From Microbacterium sp. ProA8 (GTDB taxonomy: Bacteria; Actinomycetota; Actinomycetes; Actinomycetales; Microbacteriaceae), in assembly GCF_039905635.1 (NCBI RefSeq), contig NZ_CP157000.1, forward strand, positions 1,426,001 through 1,490,000: a stretch of DNA of 64,000 nt, in the 5' to 3' direction. Under the pieces are notes generated by a model. That model was not told the DNA's origin. It searched no databases and worked only from the letters and a program-made list of their open reading frames with translations. Positions 25,333 to 33,162 of this stretch are shown here, one piece after another. Made by a program: the position numbers and the translations under genes. Each line of letters starts with the position of its first letter. Within the stretch, counting starts at the first letter, position 1.

Positions 25333-26121
25333 ATGGCGAACAGGCGTGCAGTGGTGACCGGCGCGAGCTCGGGGATCGGCGAGGCGGCGGTGCGCGCGCT
25401 GCGCGACACCGGGTGGGACGTGGTCGGGGTCGCGCGACGCGCCGACCGCCTCGCCGCGCTCGAGGCCGACACCGGTGCGGTCGCCTTCGCGGCCGACCTC
25501 ACGAGCGACCCCGACGTCGAGGCGCTCGCCGGCTTCCTCGCCGAGACGGGGCCGGTCCACGCGCTCGTCCACGTCGCCGGTGGCGCGCGCGGTACCGATC
25601 GCGTCGAGGACGGCCGCGTCGAGGACTGGCAGTGGATGTTCGACGTCAACGTGCTCTCCGCCCAGCGGCTGGTCTCGGCGCTGCTGCCCCAGCTGCGGCG
25701 AGCCGCGGCATCCGACGGCCACGCCGACACCCTCTTCGTGACCTCGACCGCCGCGCAGACGGCGTACGCCGGCGGCGCCGGCTACAACGCGGCGAAGGCG
25801 GGCGAGGCGATGCTCGCGCACGCGCTGCGTCTCGAGCTCAACGGCGAGCCGATCCGCGTCGTGGAGGTCGCGCCAGGCATGGTGCAGACGCCGGAGTTCA
25901 CGCTGAACCGGCTCGGCGGCGACAGCGCGGCCGCGGAACGCGTGTACGACGGCGTGGAGAATCCCCTGACGGCGGGCGACGTGGCCGATGTCATCGCCTT
26001 CGCACTGAACGCGCCCGGCCACGTCAATCTCGACCTCGTCACGATGCGGCCCGTCGCCCAGTCGGCGCAGTTCCTGCTGGCGCGCGGCCCGCTCCGTTCG
26101 CGCAGCACGGAGGAGCTCTGA
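25333..26121 (+). CDS. Short-chain dehydrogenase/reductase
   Basis: 262 aa, classical SDR. NADP-type [11 protein letters not shown] lies near residue 9, a VAGGARG stretch replaces the usual NNAG, and the catalytic Ser and YNAAK (Tyr-x3-Lys) fall near 140-157. [10 protein letters not shown] segment follows. YdfG/serine 3-dehydrogenase-like; the substrate is uncertain. Leaderless promoter TAGCGT six bases before the ATG. Its stop overlaps a tiny ORF (TGATG) that in turn overlaps the uracil-DNA glycosylase gene, so the three are probably co-transcribed. Confidence 0.9.
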   Translation: MANRRAVVTGASSGIGEAAVRALRDTGWDVVGVARRADRLAALEADTGAVAFAADLTSDPDVEALAGFLAETGPVHALVHVAGGARGTDRVEDGRVEDWQWMFDVNVLSAQRLVSALLPQLRRAAASDGHADTLFVTSTAAQTAYAGGAGYNAAKAGEAMLAHALRLELNGEPIRVVEVAPGMVQTPEFTLNRLGGDSAAAERVYDGVENPLTAGDVADVIAFALNAPGHVNLDLVTMRPVAQSAQFLLARGPLRSRSTEEL

Positions 26122-26192
26122 TGCCCACCGGCACAGTGCGCGTCCGCAGCGCCGCGCTCGGCACGGTGACGGCGATCCGGGCACGGGTGTGA
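26121..26192 (+). CDS. Tiny ORF bridging the SDR and ung genes
   Basis: A 23-codon basic ORF (starts MPTGTVRV) is joined by TGATG overlaps at both ends, to the SDR stop and to the ung start. It may encode a peptide or serve only to pass ribosomes to ung, which lacks a clear Shine-Dalgarno of its own. No family is recognised. The double overlap is the only evidence. Confidence 0.35.
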   Translation: MPTGTVRVRSAALGTVTAIRARV

Positions 26193-26884
26193 TGGCGCTG
26201 ACACTGCCCGAGCTCGCCGACGCCGGCCTGATCGACCCGGACTGGTCGACGGCGCTCGCGCCCGTCGGCCCCGACATCGCCGCGCTGGGCGACCGGCTGC
26301 GTGCCGAGGTCGCCGAGGGGCGCCCGTACCTGCCGGCGGGCGACCGCGTGCTGCGGGCGTTCCAGCGCCCGCTGCCGGACGTCAAGGTCCTCATCGTCGG
26401 ACAGGACCCGTACCCGACCCCGGGGCATCCCATCGGACTCTCGTTCGCCGTCGACGCCGACGTGCGGCCGCTGCCGCGGAGCCTTGCCAACATCTACCAG
26501 GAGCTCGAGGCCGACCTCGGCATCCCGCGGGCGGCCCACGGCGACCTGTCGGCGTGGAGCGACCAGGGCGTCATGCTGCTGAACCGCGTGCTGACCGTGG
26601 CGCCCGGGGCGCCGGCGTCCCACCGCGGGTGGGGCTGGGAGAAGGTGACCGAGCACGCCATCCGCACGCTCGTGGCGCGTGACCGGCCGCTCGTCGCGAT
26701 CCTGTGGGGGCGGGATGCCGCGAATCTGCGGCCGCTTCTCGGCACGACGCCGATCATCGAATCCGCCCACCCGTCTCCGCTGTCGGCCACGCGGGGGTTC
26801 TTCGGTTCGCGACCCTTCTCGCGCGCCAATGAACTGCTCGCGGAGCAGGGAGCACCGCCCGTCGACTGGCGGCTGCCCGGCTAG
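26192..26884 (+). CDS. ung: Uracil-DNA glycosylase, family 1
   Basis: 230 aa from the ATG at 26192. The catalytic water-activating motif is [16 protein letters not shown] (about 69-84), LLNRVLTV is the uracil-specificity strand with Asn, and the DNA-intercalating loop is [14 protein letters not shown] near the C-terminus. It removes uracil from DNA to start base excision repair, important in GC-rich genomes exposed to cytosine deamination. Translation is coupled to the preceding tiny ORF. Confidence 0.95.
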   Translation: MALTLPELADAGLIDPDWSTALAPVGPDIAALGDRLRAEVAEGRPYLPAGDRVLRAFQRPLPDVKVLIVGQDPYPTPGHPIGLSFAVDADVRPLPRSLANIYQELEADLGIPRAAHGDLSAWSDQGVMLLNRVLTVAPGAPASHRGWGWEKVTEHAIRTLVARDRPLVAILWGRDAANLRPLLGTTPIIESAHPSPLSATRGFFGSRPFSRANELLAEQGAPPVDWRLPG

Positions 26885-26914
26885 GGCGCGACGCACACAA
26901 CCCAGGAGGAGTGC

Positions 26915-27526
26915 ATGCTCGAGGAGGAATACGAGAAGGATCGGCGCCGGCTGCCTCGCCATCTGCAGCGCCAGCCCGAGCCCGAGCGCCCCTTCGCCTT
27001 CACGATCCGGCCCGTCGAAGACCGTGACATTCCCGACATCCGAGAGATCTACAACTACTACGTCACCAACTCGGTGGTGACGTTCGACGAAGAGATCTGG
27101 TCGGTCCGCCAGTGGCGCAAGAAGCGGGACGGCCTTGCCGCGCAGGGGTTGCCGTTCCTCGTGGCCGAATCCCCGTCCGGTCAGATCCTCGGCTACGCGC
27201 TGGTGCAGCCGATGTCGAGCAAGTCGGCCTATCGGTTCTCGGTCGAGAACTCGATCTACCTCGGGCAGGCGGCCACCGGAAAGGGCCTCGGCAAGGCCCT
27301 GCTGGAGGCGCTCATCGAGGCGAGCGAGGCGGTCGGCATCCGTCAGATGGTCGCGGTGATCAGCGACAAGGGCGCCGATGGCTCCATCGCCCTCCACGAG
27401 AAGCTCGGGTTCGTCGAGGTGGGCCGGATGGGCCGGGTGGGGTTCAAGTTCGGCCGGTGGCTCGGAACGATCTACATGCAGAAGGCTCTCAACCCGGTCA
27501 AGAAGAAGGGCATCTTCACCCGCTGA
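26915..27526 (+). CDS. GNAT N-acetyltransferase, phosphinothricin acetyltransferase-like
   Basis: 203 aa with an N-terminal charged extension of about 30 residues, then a GNAT domain: IREIYNYYVTNSVVTFDEE (PAT/MddA hallmark), the acetyl-CoA loop near QAATGKGLGKALLEALI, and HEKLGFVEVGRMGRVGFKFGRW. This subgroup acetylates phosphinothricin, methionine sulfoximine or similar amino acid analogues. A GAGGAG ribosome site precedes the ATG at 26915. It lies 30 bases after ung and may share its transcript. Confidence 0.88.
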   Translation: MLEEEYEKDRRRLPRHLQRQPEPERPFAFTIRPVEDRDIPDIREIYNYYVTNSVVTFDEEIWSVRQWRKKRDGLAAQGLPFLVAESPSGQILGYALVQPMSSKSAYRFSVENSIYLGQAATGKGLGKALLEALIEASEAVGIRQMVAVISDKGADGSIALHEKLGFVEVGRMGRVGFKFGRWLGTIYMQKALNPVKKKGIFTR

Positions 27527-27529
27527 GCA

Positions 27530-28039
27530 TCAGCGACCGGCACGCTCGGATCCGGAGGACCCGCTCTGGCGGCTCCAGTCGCGGACCGCGTCGACGAGCT
27601 CGCGCCAGGCGCCGACGAGCGCGTCGTCGGGCAGTTCCGCCTCCCGCGGATCCGCCCCCGACCACGTGGCCCGGATGATCCACACGAAGCCGTCCGGCAT
27701 CGGCGTGCGCGCCGGCGCGGTCGGCGAGGACGGCGTGTCCTCGGCAGCGGCCGGTGCATCGGTCGTGCTCAGCGGTCGATCCGTCGCCGGGGCCCTCGCG
27801 GCCCGATCCTCCGCTGGGGCGTCGTCCGCGCCGGCCGGGGAGGGCGCCTCGCTCCACGGGCAGCGGTCGATGAGCGAGATCCACTCGGATGCCTCGGACT
27901 CCGGCGGCTGGGCCGACCACCGGCGCGTGATGCCGGCGATGCCCCCGGTGCGCGCGACATCGACCTCGACGGCGGGCGTCGGGTCGGTCGCGTGAGGCCC
28001 GTCGTGGCTGGGCGCGTCAGGGTTGGGTAACTGTGTCAT
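27530..28039 (-). CDS. Emfourin-type protealysin inhibitor
   Basis: 169 aa. The N-terminal half (VEVDVARTGGIAGITRRW) and the C-terminal part (DGFVWIIRATWSG, then LPDDALVGAWRELVDAVRDW) match the emfourin fold, known from Serratia as a tight inhibitor of the M4 peptidase protealysin encoded beside it. Here the two halves are split by about 50 low-complexity Ala/Pro/Asp residues after CPWSEAP, longer than usual. The gene overlaps the M4 peptidase by 23 bases. There is no signal peptide, so both proteins begin in the cytoplasm. Confidence 0.8.
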   Translation of the reverse strand: MTQLPNPDAPSHDGPHATDPTPAVEVDVARTGGIAGITRRWSAQPPESEASEWISLIDRCPWSEAPSPAGADDAPAEDRAARAPATDRPLSTTDAPAAAEDTPSSPTAPARTPMPDGFVWIIRATWSGADPREAELPDDALVGAWRELVDAVRDWSRQSGSSGSERAGR

Positions 28040-29087
28040 CCGGGATCACGCCGACCCCCGCCCACCCGGCGCGGACGGCGTCGACCTCCTCCGAGTTCTC
28101 ACCGTACTCCGCGGCCGCCGCCGTCAGGGTGGCGCGGGCGAACGTCGTGAAGTCCGCCGTGGACGGGAGGGTGCCGGCGGTCAGCGTGCGGTACCAGATG
28201 AGTCCGGCACGCTCCCAGGCGCGGCCGCCCAGCGCGGTGGCCGCGAGGTAGAAGGCGTGGTTCGGGATGCCGGAGTTGATGTGCACGCCGCCGTTGTCGT
28301 CGCGCGTGAGGACGAAGTCGCGCATGTGCGCCGGCTGCGGATCCTTGCCGAGCACGTCGTCGTCGTACGCTGTGCCGGGCGCGGCGAGGGATCGGAGCGC
28401 GCGCCCCTGCACGGCATCCGTGAAGATGCCCTCGCCGATCAGCCAGGTCGCCTCGTCTGCGGCCTGCCCTTCGTGGTGCTGCTCGGCGAGGGCGCCGAAG
28501 ACGTCGGAGATCGACTCGTTGAGCGCACCCGACTGCCCGCGGTAGAGCAGCCCGCCCTCGTCCTCGACGACGCCGTGGGCCAGCTCGTGGGCGATGACGC
28601 TGAGCGACCCGGTGAAGCCCCGGAACACTTCGCCGTCGCCGTCGCCGAACACCATGCGCTCGCCGTTCCAGAACGCGTTGTCGTAGTCGCGGCCGTAGTG
28701 CACGGTGGCCAGCAGCGAGCTGCCCGACCCGTCGATGCTGTCGCGGGCGAACGCGTCCCACCAGAGGTCGTAGGTCGCTCCGAGCCCGTCGAACGCCTGG
28801 TCGACGGCCGCGTCGCCGGTCGCCGGATCGTCTTCGCCGCGCACCCGGACGCCGGGAAGGACCTCGCGCTGCTGCGCGTCGGAGACCTCACGGTCGGGCG
28901 CAGGCGTGGTCTCGGCGACGAGCGTTCCCGGCTCCTGGATCGACAGGCGCAGCCGCGACCTCACCGGGCGGTACTCGCGGGGCGCGTCGAGCGTCGAGCG
29001 TGCCGCCTCGGCGGCGCGCGCCCAGCCCTCCTCCTGCGCGGCGGCGATGCGGGCGAGCAGGTACGGCGGAACGATTCCCGGGGACAT
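28017..29087 (-). CDS. M4 (thermolysin/protealysin-like) metallopeptidase
   Basis: 356 aa. The zinc site is HELAHGVVEDE with the distal Glu in GALNESISDVFG, and the catalytic His lies in GGVHINSGIPNHAFY. A short N-terminal propeptide contains the protealysin-type PPYLL motif near residue 7 and there is no signal peptide, as in protealysin, which leaves the cell without a classical signal. The inhibitor gene overlaps its 3' end. The start is leaderless: TAGGTT lies six bases before the ATG at 29087. Confidence 0.93.
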   Translation of the reverse strand: MSPGIVPPYLLARIAAAQEEGWARAAEAARSTLDAPREYRPVRSRLRLSIQEPGTLVAETTPAPDREVSDAQQREVLPGVRVRGEDDPATGDAAVDQAFDGLGATYDLWWDAFARDSIDGSGSSLLATVHYGRDYDNAFWNGERMVFGDGDGEVFRGFTGSLSVIAHELAHGVVEDEGGLLYRGQSGALNESISDVFGALAEQHHEGQAADEATWLIGEGIFTDAVQGRALRSLAAPGTAYDDDVLGKDPQPAHMRDFVLTRDDNGGVHINSGIPNHAFYLAATALGGRAWERAGLIWYRTLTAGTLPSTADFTTFARATLTAAAAEYGENSEEVDAVRAGWAGVGVIPDDTVTQP

Positions 29088-29541
29088 GCTCCGAACCTAT
29101 CGGCGACCGCCGACGCACGCTCCCGCCCCGCCGACGCGCCCCGACACATCCCTGTGCCGCGCTACGCCTCACCGGATCGCCGCACGTTTTGGCGAGTCGC
29201 CAAGAGCTGCCGGCATCTTCGTCGTTCTTGGCGAGTCGCCCGGGTCGACCCGAGGTACACGCGGCCGAGTCGCCAAGGATGGCGGGCTTGGGCCCACCTT
29301 GTTGGCGAGTCGCCAAAAAAGGGGCCGAGGCCGGGGTGGGTGTTCAGGGGTCGGGGGCGGGCAGCCGCGGCCGACTCTCCAGGGTCGACCCGAGGCACAC
29401 GCGGCCGAGTCGCCCGGGTCGCCCCTAGGTACACGCGGCCGAGTCGCCAAGGATCGCGGGCTGGGGCCCACCTTGTTGGCGAGTCGCCAAAAAAGGGGGG
29501 CCGGAGGCGGAGCGCGTGGGGCGGGGCGGCAGGGGCCTAGC
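29088..29541. repeat. Array of GGCGAGTCGCC palindromic repeats, no gene
   Basis: A 454-base stretch without convincing coding potential. The palindrome TTGGCGA-G-TCGCCAA occurs intact at 29189-29203, 29302-29316 and 29476-29490, with partial copies near 29228-29240, 29263-29276, 29403-29414 and 29436-29449. Two direct repeats of about 85 bases (29244-29327 and 29418-29503) differ at only a few sites, and a third partial copy lies at 29384-29416. A-runs follow the last two intact palindromes. It separates the M4 peptidase promoter from the end of the peptide transporter operon. Confidence 0.75.
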
Positions 29542-30339
29542 TCAGGGCGCGCCCGCGTCGATGACGGGGATGGATGCCAGCAGCCGGCGCGTGTACGCCA
29601 CCTGGGGCTGCAGCAGCACCTTCTCGGTCGGTCCCTCCTCGACGATGCGGCCGTCCTTCATGACCACGACCTCGTCGCACAGGTTCTGCACGACGCCGAT
29701 ATCGTGCGAGACCAGGAGCAGTGTGAGCCCGTCGCGCCGGCGCAGTTCACCCAGCAGCTCGAGGATCTGCGCCCGCACCGTGACATCGAGCGCCGACAGC
29801 GGCTCGTCGCCGACGAGCAGACGGGGGCGGTGCACGATCGCGCGCGCGAGCGCGACGCGCTGCCGCTGACCTCCCGAGAACTCATGAGGGAACCGGTCGG
29901 CCATCCCCGCCTCGAGTCCGACGTCCTCCAGCACCTCGCGCACGCGGGCGCGCCGATCGCCGTCGATCCCCAGCGCCCACAGCGGCTCGCCGACGATGCG
30001 CCCGACGCTCATGCGCGGGTCGAGTGACGCGTAGGGATCCTGGAACACGATCCCCGTCTGCCGGCGCAGCCAGTGCAGCGACCGCGCCGAAGCCCTCGCG
30101 TCCACCGGGCGTCCGTCGAACTCGACGGTGCCGGCCGAGGGCGTGTCGAGACCCAGCAGCAGGCGCATGAGGGTGGACTTGCCCGAGCCCGACTCGCCGA
30201 TGAGCCCGACCGACGAGCCCTCGCGCACGTCGATGTCGGCATCCTCCAGCCCCGTCGTGAAAGCTCGTCTGCCGAACAGCTGCGCCTTCGGAGCAGGGTA
30301 GCGCCGCGTCAGCGCACGCCCACGGATCAGCACCGTCAT
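29542..30339 (-). CDS. Peptide ABC transporter ATP-binding protein, DppF/OppF-like
   Basis: 265 aa from the ATG at 30339, overlapping the previous stop (ATGA). Walker [10 protein letters not shown] near 43, an extended Q-loop [15 protein letters not shown], the ABC signature [15 protein letters not shown], and Walker B LLVGDEP are all intact. It lacks the usual C-terminal oligopeptide/dipeptide tail of about 60 residues, although [10 protein letters not shown] at the end is its start. It is the last gene of the five-gene operon and provides one of the two ATPase subunits. Confidence 0.92.
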   Translation of the reverse strand: MTVLIRGRALTRRYPAPKAQLFGRRAFTTGLEDADIDVREGSSVGLIGESGSGKSTLMRLLLGLDTPSAGTVEFDGRPVDARASARSLHWLRRQTGIVFQDPYASLDPRMSVGRIVGEPLWALGIDGDRRARVREVLEDVGLEAGMADRFPHEFSGGQRQRVALARAIVHRPRLLVGDEPLSALDVTVRAQILELLGELRRRDGLTLLLVSHDIGVVQNLCDEVVVMKDGRIVEEGPTEKVLLQPQVAYTRRLLASIPVIDAGAP

Positions 30340-31166
30340 GCTGTGCCCTCCGTGATCCCGCCTCGGGCCGGCGGCTCGTCGGCGCGGCCCTCCGGGCGCC
30401 ACAGCGTGGCGGTCGCGTCGCGCAGCAGTTCCTGCGTGACGACGGATGCCGGTGCCGAGAGCAGCTGCGCCACGGGCGCCTGCTCGACAACCCGTCCGTG
30501 CTCGAGCACCACGCCGTGCGTGGCGATCTGCGACAGCACGGCGAGGTCGTGCGTGATGAAGACCAGGGACATGCCGTCGTCGCGCGCGAGCGACAGCAGG
30601 AGCTCGAGGATCTCGGCCTGGATGGTGACGTCGAGCGCCGTGGTCGGCTCGTCGGCGATGAGCAGCCGGGGGCGGCAGGCGAGGGCCATCGCGATCGCGA
30701 CGCGCTGTCGCTGCCCGCCCGAGAGCTGATGCGGGTAGCGGCCCACCAGGCGGTCGGGATCGGGCAGGGAGACACGGGATGCCTCGGCCACGGCGCGCGC
30801 GGCGGCATCCCGTTTCGACAGTCCCTGGTGGATGCGGATCGACTCGGCGATCTGCCGGCCGACGGTGCGGATGGGGTTGAGCGCCGTCCGCGGCTCCTGG
30901 AACACGATGCCGATCTCGTCGCCGCGGAGCTGTGCGAGCTCGGCGTCGGCGAGGCCGAGGATCTCGCGGCCGTTCCAGCGCACGCTGCCTCCGGCGGCGG
31001 CCCCGTCGGGGAGGAGCCCCAGGATGGCGAGGGCCGTCAGCGACTTGCCCGACCCGGACTCGCCGATGAGGCCGATCCGCGCGCCGTCGGGCACTGCGAA
31101 GGAGACGCCGTCGACGACACGGCGCCCGCCGATGTCGATCGTGAGGTCATGCACCTCGAGGCTCAT
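30336..31166 (-). CDS. Peptide ABC transporter ATP-binding protein, DppD/OppD-like
   Basis: 276 aa from the ATG at 31166, overlapping the permease stop (ATGA). Walker [10 protein letters not shown] near 37, Q-loop [15 protein letters not shown], signature [15 protein letters not shown] and Walker B LLIADEP are present. It pairs with the following ATPase to power uptake of peptides or, in some relatives, nickel or sugars. The shortened C-terminus matches its partner. Much longer readings of this frame run antisense into the permease gene and are not real. Confidence 0.92.
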   Translation of the reverse strand: MSLEVHDLTIDIGGRRVVDGVSFAVPDGARIGLIGESGSGKSLTALAILGLLPDGAAAGGSVRWNGREILGLADAELAQLRGDEIGIVFQEPRTALNPIRTVGRQIAESIRIHQGLSKRDAAARAVAEASRVSLPDPDRLVGRYPHQLSGGQRQRVAIAMALACRPRLLIADEPTTALDVTIQAEILELLLSLARDDGMSLVFITHDLAVLSQIATHGVVLEHGRVVEQAPVAQLLSAPASVVTQELLRDATATLWRPEGRADEPPARGGITEGTA

Positions 31167-32215
31167 GACACCACCTCGGGGATGTGCAGGCGCGCGCGCC
31201 GCGTCGCGAAGGGGCTGCGCGAGAGCGTGGGGTCGGTCGCCTCGCGCAGGCCGTCGCCGAGCAGGTTGAGGCCGAGCACGGTGAGCGTGATGGCGAGACC
31301 GGGCCACACCACCGACAGCGGGTGCACCGCGATGAACTGCTGCAGCTGCGCCAGCAGCAGGCCCCAGGACGGCTCGGTCACCGGCGCGCCGAAGCCCAGG
31401 TACGAGAGTCCCGCCTCGGCGAGCACGGCGACCGCCATGCCCCACGACAGCTGCACGATGAACACCGGGGCGACGTTGGGGAGGAGGTGGCGCCAGAGGT
31501 TCTGCGCAGGGGTGAGACCCGATGCCCGGCCCGCGAGCACGAAGTCGCTCTGCAGCACGCGTCGCAGCTCCGGCCGGGTCACCCGCGCGATGTTCACGCC
31601 GAACCCGATGCCCACCGCCCAGATCACGACCCAGAGCGACCCGCCCCAGACCGCCGAGATCATCATCGCGATGATCAGCACCGGGAAGGCGATGAGGATG
31701 TCGACGAACACCGCCACCGACTCGCGGACCCACCGCACGGTGAGCGCGCCGAGCGCGGCGAGCGAGATGCCGATCACGGTGGCGACGATGCCGGCGCCGA
31801 CGGCCACCCACACCGTGGTGCGGGCACCGGCCATCAGCAGGCTCAGGATGTCGCGGCCCGATCCGTCGGTGCCGAGCAGGTGCGGCCAGCCCGGCGGCTC
31901 CCAGCGCTCCGAGATCTCGACCTGCTGCGGATCGAAGGGCGTCCAGAACCGGGCGACGACGGCGGTGAGGACGACCACCGCGACGACGATCAGACCGAAC
32001 CGGCCCGTCGACAGCGCCCAGAGGCGTCGTAGCCACGCCCAGCGGGACGGACGCCGCGAGGGCGACGGCGCCGGGGCTCCGGCATCCGTGTCCGCTCCAT
32101 GTCCCGAATCCCTCACCGCATGTCCCGAAATCGATCGATCCGCATCACCCGGAGCGACCGAAACGGGGACAGGGTCCTCGTGGCCACCGGTCCCTGAGCT
32201 CGTCGAAGGGCTCAC
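31163..32215 (-). CDS. Peptide ABC transporter permease, DppC/OppC-like
   Basis: 350 aa from the GTG at 32215, which overlaps the upstream stop (GTGA). An N-terminal disordered stretch of about 65 residues precedes TM1 (FGLIVVAVVVLTAVVARFW). The usual LLGTDGSGRDILS motif follows, then the BPD_transp_1 domain with its EAA-like loop near RASGLTPAQNLWRHLLPN. The first codons (SPSTSSGTG) are encoded by a REP-like repeat (32189-32210), so the repeat has become part of the protein or of the start region. An alternative start further inside, closer to TM1, cannot be excluded. Confidence 0.88.
   Translation of the reverse strand: MSPSTSSGTGGHEDPVPVSVAPGDADRSISGHAVRDSGHGADTDAGAPAPSPSRRPSRWAWLRRLWALSTGRFGLIVVAVVVLTAVVARFWTPFDPQQVEISERWEPPGWPHLLGTDGSGRDILSLLMAGARTTVWVAVGAGIVATVIGISLAALGALTVRWVRESVAVFVDILIAFPVLIIAMMISAVWGGSLWVVIWAVGIGFGVNIARVTRPELRRVLQSDFVLAGRASGLTPAQNLWRHLLPNVAPVFIVQLSWGMAVAVLAEAGLSYLGFGAPVTEPSWGLLLAQLQQFIAVHPLSVVWPGLAITLTVLGLNLLGDGLREATDPTLSRSPFATRRARLHIPEVVS
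32189..32210. repeat. REP-like element at the dppC start
   Basis: GGTCCCTGAGCTCGTCGAAG followed by GG matches the dispersed ...CTTCGAC-N-GCTCAGGGACC... family. It covers codons 2 to 9 of the permease and lies five bases inside the GTG. Confidence 0.65.
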
Positions 32216-33162
32216 GACGCCTCCCGCTGACGGGGATCGATCACGCGGTGCAGCAAGTCGACGACGAAGCCGACGATCAGCACGAACCCGGTGAGCGCGA
32301 GCAGCTCGCCCTGCACCTTCGGCAGGTCGCGGGCGGCGACGTCGGCGACCAGCATGCGGCCGATGCCGGGGAGCGAGAACAGCTGCTCGATGACGACGGC
32401 GCCCACGATGATCCCGGCGACCTGCAGCCCGAGCACGGTGATCACCGAGAGGCCGACCACCGGCAGGCCGTGGCGGATGAGGGCCTGGTCGCGGGTGAGC
32501 CCCTTCGCCGCGGCGGTGCGCACGAAGTCCTGCCCTACCGCCTGCAGGGTCGCGCTGCGCACGAATCGCAGCAGCATGGCCCCTTCGACGATGCCGATCG
32601 TGAGCGCCGGCAGGATCAGGGAGCGCAGCGCCGCCCACGGATCGTTCCAGCCGGCGCGCGGGAACCCCTGCGCGGGCAGCCACCCGAGCCAGACCGCGAA
32701 GACCACGACGAGCATCATGCCGGCCCAGACGACGGGGACGGCGGCCAGCGCCTGCGCCCCGACGCTCAGCGCCGTGCCGTCGGCGCGTCCCCGGCGCATC
32801 GCCGAGAGCACCCCGAGCGGCACGCTGATCACGACGGCGATGAGAAGCGACAGGATGCCGAGGGGCACCGTCACCTCAGCCTTCTGGGCGAGTTCGTCGA
32901 CGACGCTGGTGCCCGTGAGGAGCGATGTTCCGAGATCGCCCCGGAACAGGCCGCCGATCCAGTCGAGGTACTGCGCCGGAAGCGGCCGGTCGAGGCCCAG
33001 CCGCTCCCGGATCGCGTCCTGCTGCTCGGTGCTGGAGCCGACGCCCGCGATGAGCGACGCGATGTCACCGGGGAGCACCCGGAGGGTGACGAAGATCAGC
33101 ACGCTGGCGACGAGAAGCCCGAGCAGAAGCAGGGCGAGTCGGGTCAGCGTGTACCGGATCAC
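32212..33162 (-). CDS. Peptide ABC transporter permease, DppB/OppB-like
   Basis: 316 aa from the GTG at 33162 (GTGA overlap with the binding protein gene). Six membrane helices; TM1 is RLALLLLGLLVASVLIFVTLRVLPGD, a family hallmark. RLGLDRPLPAQYLDWIGGLFRGDLG marks the loop before TM2, and the EAA loop region TAAAKGLTRDQALIRHGLP contacts the ATPases. It forms the channel with the DppC-like partner. Confidence 0.93.
   Translation of the reverse strand: MIRYTLTRLALLLLGLLVASVLIFVTLRVLPGDIASLIAGVGSSTEQQDAIRERLGLDRPLPAQYLDWIGGLFRGDLGTSLLTGTSVVDELAQKAEVTVPLGILSLLIAVVISVPLGVLSAMRRGRADGTALSVGAQALAAVPVVWAGMMLVVVFAVWLGWLPAQGFPRAGWNDPWAALRSLILPALTIGIVEGAMLLRFVRSATLQAVGQDFVRTAAAKGLTRDQALIRHGLPVVGLSVITVLGLQVAGIIVGAVVIEQLFSLPGIGRMLVADVAARDLPKVQGELLALTGFVLIVGFVVDLLHRVIDPRQREAS

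Noticed and set aside
29302..29320. Rho-independent terminators formed by TTGGCGAGTCGCCAA followed by AAAAAA
   Set aside because: An intrinsic terminator needs a U-run after the stem. Here A follows on the + strand, and on the - strand the T-run comes before the stem.
29175..29503. CRISPR-like array of short palindromic repeats
   Set aside because: Repeats are only 11-15 bases, spacers are themselves repeated rather than unique, spacing varies, and no cas gene is near.
28023..29540. A 505-codon open frame antisense to the M4 protease and across the repeat array
   Set aside because: It is the GC-rich shadow of the protease gene plus repeat DNA. The composition is Arg/Pro-rich without any domain, and the array repeats explain the tandem peptide pattern.
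30336..32036. A 566-codon version of the DppD-like ATPase
   Set aside because: Its first 290 codons run across the permease gene in another frame. The ATGA overlap at 31166 gives a normal ATPase start.
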